Below are positions 7,104-12,500 of a stretch of 12,500 nucleotides of DNA, one piece after another. Origin of the DNA: Monoplex corrugatus (Eukaryota; Mollusca; Gastropoda; Littorinimorpha; Ranellidae). Location: assembly GCA_030674185.1 (NCBI GenBank), contig CM060312.1, positions 58,639,402 through 58,651,901 of the forward strand, written 5' to 3'. Position 1 is the first letter of the stretch. Every line of letters begins with the position of its first letter. A program made the translations under genes and the position numbers. The notes below the pieces were generated by a model. It made no database searches and was not told the origin of the DNA. It worked only from the letters and a program-made list of their open reading frames with translations.

Positions 7104-7433
7104 AACTAATAATTAATAAAATGAATAAAATTAAAACTACAAACGCAGCCGACCAGCTACTTGCATAGAGTAAAGAAGACAAACGTTTTAGTCGACTACA
7201 AACCAGCTCAAGTGTACAGACGCATGGCAATGTTTCGTGTGACCAGACATTATTCTGCCTCCGGATCAGTAGAGCAGGGCTAAAGCTCCTAAGCCTCTGA
7301 ACGAAGACTAGCAAGAGGTTTTGGGGCAGTTTTCCCTATGGTGTGATCGATGTGTGTGAGGCTGATGCTTGGGCAGACCACGCTATGCTGATCCGTCACA
7401 ACGACAAAGACACAATCATTAACCCAGTCACCT
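7104..7433. other. Complex unique or transposon-derived sequence, unidentified
   Basis: About 330 bp with normal complexity. The minus strand is open from about 7314 down to 7069, with a plausible amino-acid mix (it includes TLELVCSRLKRLSSLLYASS), and again across 7289-7492, but neither frame has a recognisable domain. In compact animal repeats such frames are often fossils of transposon ORFs or accidental. I cannot name an element. The segment abuts the tRNA-like head at 7434. Confidence 0.45.
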
Positions 7434-7640
7434 TGATGCGGTGGTGAGAGCAACAGACTACAGACTGGAAGGTTTTCGGTTCGAATCCCCATAAGTCCTG
7501 TTGAAAGTCGTTGTGGGTGTTATTATATTACCCAAACCAATTCGTGGCGGTGTAATGATTTGAGTAACTGTCTACCGACTGTACTTTGTGCCCTTGGTTG
7601 TGTGTCCTTGAGTGAATACTTGAGCGAATAATGACAGTGT
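7434..7640 (+). mobile_element. tRNA-derived SINE (head plus body), + orientation
   Basis: An A-box-like TGATGCGGTGGTGAGAGC (7434-7451) lies about 27 bp upstream of a perfect B box, GGTTCGAATCC (7478-7488), giving tRNA-like spacing. The tRNA stems are not preserved, so it is a SINE head, not a tRNA gene. The body runs about 150 bp further. Near its end is TGTGTCCTTGAGTGAATACT, part of a 12-bp tandem duplication (7607-7618 and 7619-7630). Phrases like CCTTGAG...ACTTGA occur in conserved SINE central or 3' domains in other animals, but the domain name cannot be fixed without a database. It probably leads into the AGT/GTA microsatellite near 7690. Confidence 0.6.
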
Positions 7641-7679
7641 GCACGTCGATTTCATTTCTACATCAAGATTTGACGCCCT

Positions 7680-7833
7680 ACAAATGTCATTAGTATTGTT
7701 AGTAGAAATAGAAAGTAGCAGTAGTAGAGGTTGTAGCAGCAGAGCAGCAGTAGCAGAAGCTTTACTTGTAGTTGTAGTAGTAGTGGGAGGAGAAGGAACA
7801 GCAGCAGCAGCAGCAGCACAGCAGCAGCAGCAG
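7680..7833. repeat. (AGT)n/(GTA)n then (CAG)n trinucleotide microsatellite
   Basis: AGT, GTA and AGC triplets run from about 7690 to 7790 and are followed by a CAG/GCA tract at 7799-7833 with one CACAG interruption. The Ser/Val/Ala/Gln open frame covering it, and the Leu-rich antisense frame, come from the triplet period and lack any non-repetitive domain. Confidence 0.9.
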
Positions 7834-7851
7834 ATGGTTTATGAAAACCAT
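7834..7851. other. Short perfect hairpin immediately after the CAG repeat
   Basis: ATGGTTT and AAACCAT form a 7-bp perfect inverted repeat with a four-base ATGA loop. It is not followed by a T run on either strand, so it does not look like a Pol III terminator. Its position at the exact end of the CAG tract is the only notable point. Confidence 0.5.
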
Positions 7852-8243
7852 AACTCCCAAAAGAGCGAAACATGAATCAGCAAACCTACATACCCACACA
7901 GACATGCACACTGGGTTATGTTGTAACAATAATCCGTGATTTTACATTCCTTTTTTCATACATACAAAATCGTTTTTCGTTTTCTTTACCCATTGGAGAC
8001 ATTACAATAGTAAAACTAAACAAACACGAATTTATAAAATACTTTTATGGAAACAAACGTGTTCACTGAGGGTCTTTAAGACTGGACACGCAAGTACATG
8101 TACAAAATGAGCTTCATCTTCCTAAGTTTCATCGCATAAAGGACACAGCAGTTTACTAGTGCATGATTTTCAAGTAGCGGCAGTAATGGACAAACATATC
8201 TCAGACACCAAATCTGAACTTTGTTACATTAGGTTTCTTTACA
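7852..8243. other. Unique sequence, nothing recognised
   Basis: About 390 bp of ordinary A/T-rich complexity. A 65-codon open frame at 7872-8069 has no recognisable features. A 10-bp palindrome, GTACATGTAC, lies at 8094-8103 and a small GTCTT-T-AAGAC hairpin near 8072-8082; both are within what chance would give. No splice-supported exon, tRNA-like boxes or element ends are visible. Confidence 0.5.
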
Positions 8244-8255
8244 GTGCGAGTGAGT

Positions 8256-8308
<53 letters not shown>

Positions 8309-8343
8309 AAGAGAGAGAAGACAGGCAGACAGACAGAGGAGAC

Positions 8344-8398
<55 letters not shown>

Positions 8399-8401
8399 GA
8401 G
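8244..8401. repeat. (GA)n and (GACA)n purine-rich microsatellite
   Basis: GA dinucleotides (about 8258-8320) lead into CAGACAGA and further GAGA blocks to about 8401. It is the reverse-complement type of the CT/CTGT block at 1927-5191, so the purine strand is now the + strand. Open frames are Arg/Glu or Leu/Ser repeat artefacts. Confidence 0.95.
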
Positions 8402-8605
8402 AGCAGTAATAGTAGTAACAGTAGTAGCAGAAACAGCGACAGCAGCAGCAGCAACAGCAGCAGTAGTAGTAGTAGTGGTAAGGTAGCAGTAGAAGTAGTG
8501 GTAAAAGTAGTAGTAGTAGAAATATTAGTAGTGGAAAAAGTAGTAGTAGTAATAGCAGTAGTAGCAGTAATAGTAGTAGTAGTAGTAATAGTTGTAATAG
8601 TCAAC
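8402..8605. repeat. (AGT)n/(AGC)n trinucleotide microsatellite
   Basis: AGT, AGC and GTA triplets with AAC and GGT variants cover about 200 bp. It resembles the 7680-7833 tract in motif content. The poly-Val/Ile frames through it are artefacts. Confidence 0.92.
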
Positions 8606-8805
8606 ATCATTGATAGTGAACAAGAAACACCCGAGGATGCTGCATGGGACCCAGAGCCCCAATGCCTCGCCACTCTCTGGACAATCATTTCTCGGCTCCT
8701 GACGCCACGTGGTAGTCATTTCACCAAGTAAAGAGGGGTCTCTCCACGCGCTGTACGACCCAATCGGATGTACTGATTTTGTATCAATTTCTTTAATAAA
8801 CAGGC
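8606..8805. other. Complex sequence, possibly a decayed repeat
   Basis: About 200 bp of balanced composition. A short + frame that starts inside the microsatellite runs on to TAA at 8729 (it contains WDPEPQCLATLWTIISRLL), and the minus strand is also open over part of it. Neither shows a known domain. An AATAAA lies at about 8795-8800, just before the inverted-repeat unit. I see no definite feature. Confidence 0.4.
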
Positions 8806-9004
8806 AACTGATCAACCGAGCCCATAGCAAGACTTAGGTACAACCCACTAGCTTAACTGATTAGACAGCCGTACAGGTAACACAGTGGAGGGCGGGGTGG
8901 GGGGAGTGATGGGGGAGGGGAGAGGGGGAGGTCACAGGCTCGATCGTCAGCCTCACTCTTACCCCACCGAGCCAGCTTTTTTTTTTTCTGAGGGTTGATC
9001 AGTT
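8806..9004 (+). mobile_element. 199-bp unit bounded by a 12-bp perfect inverted repeat, with tRNA-like A/B boxes and a T run inside
   Basis: AACTGATCAACC at 8806-8817 is the exact reverse complement of GGTTGATCAGTT at 8993-9004. Inside, TAGCTTAACTGATTAGAC (from 8849) resembles a tRNA A box and flanking D arm. GGCTCGATCGT at 8937-8947 resembles a B box, and T11 at 8977-8987 is a good Pol III terminator. The boxes are about 88 bp apart because a G-rich insert lies where a tRNA variable or anticodon region would be. It may be a SINE that happens to sit between inverted repeats, or a small MITE-like element carrying one. I see no target-site duplication beside the inverted repeats. The tRNA-like nature is fairly likely; the inverted-repeat element is speculative. 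Confidence 0.4.
8887..8931 (+). other. G-quadruplex-capable G-rich tract
   Basis: Six G runs of three to six bases (8890-8892, 8894-8897, 8899-8904, 8911-8915, 8917-8920, 8924-8928) are separated by loops of one to six bases, which satisfies the standard G4 pattern. The tract interrupts the tRNA-like region between its A-box-like and B-box-like segments. Confidence 0.85.
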
Positions 9005-9551
9005 TTTGTTTTGTTTCGTTTTTGTTTTGTCTTGTTTTGTTTTGTTTGTTTTGTTTTGTTTTGTTTTAATTTTCGTTGTGTTTCCTTTCCTTTTGTGTTT
9101 TCTTTTCTTTTCTTTTGTATTGTTTTGTTTTGTGTTTTGTTTTTTGTGTTTTATTTTGTTTCATTTTGTATTGTTGTTTTGTGTTTTGTTTCGTTTTGTT
9201 TTATTTTGTATTGTATTGTTTTTTTTGTTTTCTTTTTGTTCTTGCTTCTTTTCTTTGCTTTGCTTTGCTTTGCTTTGCTTTGCTTTGGTTTGGTTTGGTT
9301 TGGTTTGTTAAGTTTTTGTTTTGTTTTGTTTCGTTTTAATTTTCGTTTTGTTTTCTTTTCTTTTGTTTATTTTATTTTGTATTGTTGTATTTTGTGTTTT
9401 GTTTTGTTTTATTTTGTATTGCATTGTTTTGTTTCTGTTTTTCTTTGCTTTGCTTTGGTTTATTTTGCTTTGTTTTGCTTTGTTTCATCTTGTTTTGTTT
9501 TGTTTTGTTCTGCTCTGTTCTGTTTTGTTTTGTTTTGTTTTGTTTTGTTTG
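9005..9551. repeat. (TTTTG)n pentanucleotide microsatellite with TTTGC and TTTGG sub-blocks
   Basis: About 550 bp of TTTTG with TTTTA and TTTTC variants. A (TTTGC)n block lies at about 9254-9285 and (TTTGG)n at about 9286-9306. Further pure TTTTG is present at about 9505-9550. All Phe/Cys/Leu/Val open frames here are period artefacts. Confidence 0.97.
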
Positions 9552-9744
9552 GGATCCACCTGTGGAGTCAAGGTCGAATGTCTCGAGTTCAATCCCAACC
9601 CACAACTAGCTGAAACACAATCAGTTCGTGGTGCTGGCAGCCGCCGAAATAATGAATGGGATAGGGTTATGCGCGGGTCATACGGGGCTAGACCATGATG
9701 CCTTGCGCAAGCTACTTCCGGTTCATACTAGTATACAGTAAATT
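9552..9744 (+). mobile_element. Possible 5'-damaged tRNA-like SINE fragment
   Basis: GAGTTCAATCC at 9585-9595 is close to the Pol III B-box consensus, but no A box is visible upstream, where the (TTTTG)n tract now ends. The following 150 bp are complex and G/C balanced (for example GGCAGCCGCCGAAATAATG), without a tail or terminator. It may be an older SINE whose head was replaced by microsatellite expansion, or the B box may be coincidental. Confidence 0.3.
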
Positions 9745-9762
9745 CAGGCCGAGGCCAACAAG
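9745..9762. repeat. 5' target-site duplication of the 9763 SINE
   Basis: CAGGCCGAGGCCAACAAG directly precedes the tRNA-like head. It matches the sequence after the tail (10085-10098) if four bases (GCCA) are treated as an indel. Nine bases, CAGGCCGAG, match without any gap. Confidence 0.65.
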
Positions 9763-9996
9763 CCTCAGTAGCTCATTTGGTTGAGCTTCGGATTCACATG
9801 TTAATGGTTGTGGGTTCGAATCCCAGGGTGCGCCACATTAATTAAAACTGGCCTTCTCACTGTCCCCCATCTTAACATCATTGTTGTTGTGGTGGTGTCA
9901 GTATAGGATTAGGTAAGTCCCCCTTCCCCCACTTCGCTTGCATGGTTATCCTCGCCGGCTACGTCACCTGAGGTAGATGCCAAAATAAAAACAACC
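9763..9996 (+). mobile_element. tRNA-derived SINE, apparently full length
   Basis: TAGCTCATTTGGTTGAGC (9769-9786) is a textbook A box with D-arm pairing GCTC/GAGC. GGTTCGAATCC (9813-9823) is a perfect B box, in a T-arm-like context. It is not a functional tRNA gene: the presumed acceptor strands (CCTCAG and GGTGCGC) do not pair and the anticodon stem is mismatched. About 170 bp of unrelated body follow, ending CCAAAATAAAAACAACC, and an (AATC)n tail continues to 10084. Flanking direct repeats (9745-9762 and 10085-10098) support insertion by retroposition. Transcription would be by Pol III from the internal promoter, and mobilisation by a partner LINE with a similar tail is inferred. The SINE family is not identified. 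Confidence 0.8.
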
Positions 9997-10084
9997 AAAT
10001 CAATCAATCAGTAAATCAATCAATCAATCAAGCAAGCAAGCAAGCAAGCAAGCAATTAATCAATCAATCAATCAATCAATCAAT
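9997..10084 (+). repeat. (AATC)n SINE tail with an internal (AAGC)n block
   Basis: AATC repeats extend from the SINE end, are replaced by CAAG repeats at about 10029-10054, and revert to AATC to 10084. The tail stops exactly where the putative 3' target-site duplication starts. The internal motif change is typical of slippage spreading a point mutation. Confidence 0.9.
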
Positions 10085-10098
10085 CAGGCCGAGACAAG
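10085..10098. repeat. 3' target-site duplication of the 9763 SINE
   Basis: CAGGCCGAGACAAG directly follows the (AATC)n tail and repeats the 5' flank (9745-9762) apart from a four-base difference. Together they define the insertion boundaries. Confidence 0.65.
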
Positions 10099-10106
10099 TT
10101 GGACCT

Positions 10107-10362
10107 AACTGCTCCTACAATGCGATCAGTCCGCCATGGTGGTTAAGTACATAGCCAAACCTGTATTTTAGATAGAAAATAACTGCTGTTCTCTGCAACC
10201 AGTCCAACGTAGTCAATATGTAGCCAAACCTGTAGTTTAGAAAGAAAATAACTGTTGTTCTTCGCAATCAGTCCTACATGATAAATATGTAGCCAAACCT
10301 GTATTTTAGATAGAAAATAACTGCTGTCCTCTGCAATCAGTCCACATTTTGAGTAATTAGAC
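10107..10362. repeat. Left edge of the satellite array: divergent 69-bp units
   Basis: A partial, degenerate unit (10107-10156) begins TAACTGCTCC and keeps ATCAGTCC. Units anchored on AAACCTG follow at 10157, 10226 and 10295, spaced 69, 69 and 68 bp. They are more divergent from each other than units inside the array, as expected at an array edge. Because 69 is 23 codons, a minus-strand frame (10364-10143) stays open through three units with a repeated SSYFLSKIQVWL-type peptide. I regard this as incidental, since the frame is lost in the 68-bp block next to it. Confidence 0.9.
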
Positions 10363-10973
10363 AAACCTGTATTTTAGATAGAAAATAACTGCTGTCCTCT
10401 GCAATCAGTCCACATTTTGAGTAATTAGCCAAACCTGTATTTTAGATAGAAAATAACTGCTGTCCTCTGCAATCAGTCCACATTTTGAGTAATTAGACAA
10501 ACCTGTATTTTAGATAGAAAATAACTGCTGTCCTCTGCAATCAGTCCACATTTTGAGTAATTAGACAAACCTGTAGTTTAGATAGAAAATAACTGCTGTC
10601 CTCTGCAATCAGTCCACATTTTGAGTAATTAGACAAACCTGTAGTTTAGATAGAAAATAACTGCTGTCCTCTGCAATCAGTCCACATTTTGAGTAATTAG
10701 ACAAACCTGTAGTTTAGATAGAAAATAACTGCTGTCCTCTGCAATCAGTCCACATTTTGAGTAATTAGACAAACCTGTATTTTAGATAGAAAATAACTGC
10801 TGTCCTCTGCAATCAGTCCACAATTTTGAGTAATTAGACAAACCTGTAGTTTAGATAGAAAATAACTGCTGTCCTCTGCAATCAGTCACATTTTGAGTAA
10901 TTAGACAAACCTAGTTTAGGTAGAAAATAACTACTGTTCTCTGCAATCAGTCCAATATGTAAACTATATAGCC
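10363..10973. repeat. Satellite subfamily A, 68-bp units
   Basis: Units anchored on AAACCTG start at 10363, 10431, 10499, 10567, 10635, 10703 and 10771 (exactly 68 bp apart), then 10840 and 10907 with single-base indels. They are marked by CTGTCCTCTGCAATCAGTCC followed by ACATTTTGAGTAATTAG, and several are identical over long stretches, implying recent local amplification. The main within-family variants are GTATTTTAG versus GTAGTTTAG. Confidence 0.97.
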
Positions 10974-11227
10974 AAACCTGTACTTTAGATAGAGATAATT
11001 GCTGATCCTGCAATCAGTCTATTAAGTATATAGCCAAACCTGTATTTTAGATAGAGAATAATTGCTGATCCCTGCAATCAGTCTATTAAGTATATAGCCA
11101 AACCTGTATTTTAGATAGAGAATAATTGCTGATCCCTGCAATCAGTCTATTAAGTAATTAGCCAAACCTGTATTTTAGATAGAGAATAATTGCTGATCCC
11201 TGCAATCAGTCTATTAAGTATATAGCC
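10974..11227. repeat. Satellite subfamily B, 62-64-bp units
   Basis: Four units (starts 10974, 11036, 11100, 11164) share AATTGCTGATCC, GCAATCAGTCTATTAAGTA and a shortened 3' part. The last three are 64 bp and nearly identical; the first is 62 bp. The deletion relative to subfamily A lies between the CAGTC and the AGCC segments. Confidence 0.95.
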
Positions 11228-11436
11228 AAACCTGTATTTTAGATAGAAAATAACTGCTGTTCTCTGCAATCAGTCCAACATGATTACGTATATAGCCAAA
11301 CCTGTATTTTAGATAGAAAATAACTGCTGCTACTCTGCAACCAGTCCAATAAGTTAAGTATATAGTCAAACCTGTATTTTAGATAGAGAATAACTGCTGC
11401 TCTCTGCAGTCAGTCCTCCAAGATAAGTATATAGCC
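11228..11436. repeat. Transitional satellite units of about 70 bp
   Basis: Units at 11228 and 11298 (70 bp each) and 11368 (69 bp) connect subfamily B to subfamily C. The first two keep the older CTCTGCAAT/CTCTGCAAC and CCAGTCC or TCAGTCC forms. The third already has CTGCAGTCAGTCC. They look like relics of the ancestral array between two amplified blocks. Confidence 0.9.
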
Positions 11437-12500
11437 AAACCTGTATTTTAGATAGAGAATAACTGCTGCTCTCTGCAGTCAGTCCTCCAAGATAAGTATA
11501 TAGCCAAACCTATATTTTAGATAGAGAATAACTGCTGCTCTCTGCAGTCAGTCCTTCATGATAAGTATATAGCCAAACCTATATTTTAGATAGAAAATAA
11601 CTGCTGTCCTTCGCGATCAGTCCTACATGATAAGTATATAGCCAAACCTATATTTTAGATAGAAAATAACTGCTGCTCTCTGCAGTCAGTCCTTCATGAT
11701 AAGTATATAGCCAAACCTATATTTTAGATAGAAAATAACTGCTGTCCTTCGCGATCAGTCCTTCATGATAAGTATATAGCCAAACCTATATTTTAGATAG
11801 AAAATAACTGCTGCTCTCTGCAGTCAGTCCTCCAAGATAGTATATAGCCAAACCTATATTTTAGATAGAAAATAACTGCTGCTCTCTGCAGTCAGTCCTT
11901 CATGATAAGTATATAGCCAAACCTATATTTTAGATAGGAATAACTGCTGCTCTCTGCAGTCAGTCCTTCATGATAAGTATATAGCCAAACCTATATTTTA
12001 GATAGAAAATAACTGCTGCTCTCTGCAGTCAGTCCTTCATGATAAGTATATAGCCAAACCTATATTTTAGATAGAGAATAACTGCTGCTCTCTGCAGTCA
12101 GTCCTTCATGATAAGTATATAGCCAAACCTTATTTTTAGATAGAGAATAACTGCTGCTCTCTGCAGTCAGTCCTTCATGATAAGTATATAGCCAAACCTA
12201 TATTTTAGATAGAAAATAACTGCTGCTCTCTGCAGTCAGTCCTTCATGATAAGTATATAGCCAAACCTATATTTTAGATAGAAAATAACTGCTGCTCTCT
12301 GCAGTCAGTCCTTCATGATAAGTATATAGCCAAACCTATATTTTAGATAGAAAATAACTGCTGCTCTCTGCAGTCAGTCCTCCAAGATAAGTATATAGCC
12401 AAACCTATATTTTAGATAGAGAATAACTGCTGCTCTCTGCAGTCAGTCCTTCATGATAAGTATATAGCCAAACCTATATTTTAGATAGAAAATAACTGCT
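11437..12500. repeat. Satellite subfamily C, 69-bp units, continuing beyond the window
   Basis: Fifteen complete units and one partial, mostly exactly 69 bp apart (starts 11437, 11506, 11575, 11644, 11713, 11782, 11850, 11919, 11987, 12056, 12125, 12194, 12263, 12332, 12401, 12470). The signature is AACTGCTGCTCTCTGCAGTC followed by AGTCCTTCATGATAAGTATATAG; CTGCAG gives a PstI site in most units. From 11506 onwards CCTGTATT is replaced by CCTATATT. Units at 11575 and 11713 instead carry TCCTTCGCGATCAGTCC and alternate with standard units, forming a local 138-bp dimer. ACTGC and GCAGT in the signature can pair as a 5-bp hairpin. The array runs off the right edge. Confidence 0.97.

Noticed and set aside
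8498..8731. Open frame ending in a complex peptide after the AGT repeat
   Set aside because: Half of it is triplet repeat and the remainder (about 40 codons) is also open on the opposite strand, with no recognisable domain or splice context strong enough to call an exon.
9006..9698. Phe/Cys/Leu-rich open frames resembling membrane proteins
   Set aside because: They translate the TTTTG pentanucleotide repeat and are open in all three forward frames; the hydrophobicity is a by-product of T-rich codons.
9763..9834. Functional tRNA gene with a CAC-like anticodon loop
   Set aside because: The D arm and T-arm loop look right, but the acceptor strands do not pair, the anticodon stem is mismatched, and the sequence continues into a SINE body, tail and direct repeats.
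10143..10364. Minus-strand open frame with a 23-residue repeated peptide
   Set aside because: It exists only because three edge units are 69 or 68 bp long. The frame is destroyed in the adjacent 68-bp block, and in block C a TAG appears in the equivalent position.
1..12500. Relationship between the 23-bp array and the 69-bp satellite because 69 = 3 x 23
   Set aside because: Apart from a short AGTC-TTCAT resemblance the units do not align, and the satellite unit does not divide into three similar thirds.

Overview
This window looks like intergenic or intronic DNA from an animal, most likely a repeat-rich invertebrate. I lean towards a mollusc because of the mix of long tetranucleotide microsatellites, tRNA-derived SINEs and decayed LINE ends, but that is inference. 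No complete protein-coding gene is visible. The long open frames here are by-products of low-complexity DNA: (CTGT)n, (CT)n, (TTTTG)n and (GAT)n contain no stop codon in any forward frame.

Layout. 1-921 is a 23-bp minisatellite of about 40 copies. 922-1604 is A/T-rich trinucleotide-like DNA with a (GAT)n block and a run of ten G. 1605-1725 is an (AC)n tract. 1726-1926 is unique sequence. 1927-5191 is about 3.2 kb of pyrimidine-rich CTGT/CT/TCC DNA on the + strand. It is interrupted three times by a diverged ~108-bp non-repetitive segment (3231, 3884, 4537) and once by the 3' end of a LINE-like element (3632-3811). 5277-5602 is the broken 3' end of a second non-LTR retrotransposon, with reverse-transcriptase C-terminal homology and a (GAT)5 tail. 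5603-7103 is period-4 microsatellite DNA on both sides of a 190-bp complex segment (6225-6417) that could be an exon or another repeat fragment.

7104-10106 is a mixture of retroposon pieces and microsatellites. It holds a tRNA-like SINE head (A/B boxes at 7434-7488), (AGT)/(CAG) repeats, a (GA)n tract, a tRNA-like unit with a G-rich insert inside a 12-bp perfect inverted repeat (8806-9004), and a (TTTTG)n block. It also holds a well-delimited SINE (9763-10084) with A and B boxes, an (AATC)n tail and imperfect target-site duplications. 10107-12500 is a satellite array of about 35 units, 62-70 bp each, running off the right edge. It is organised in consecutive blocks of distinct subfamilies.

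Taken together, the window reads as a record of retroposon insertion followed by microsatellite growth: at least three elements end in short tandem tails, two of which run directly into microsatellite DNA. The best-supported single call is the SINE with its flanking duplication. I found no convincing new functional system. The most unusual items are the 8806-9004 unit, the three-copy 108-bp segment and the block structure of the right-hand satellite.
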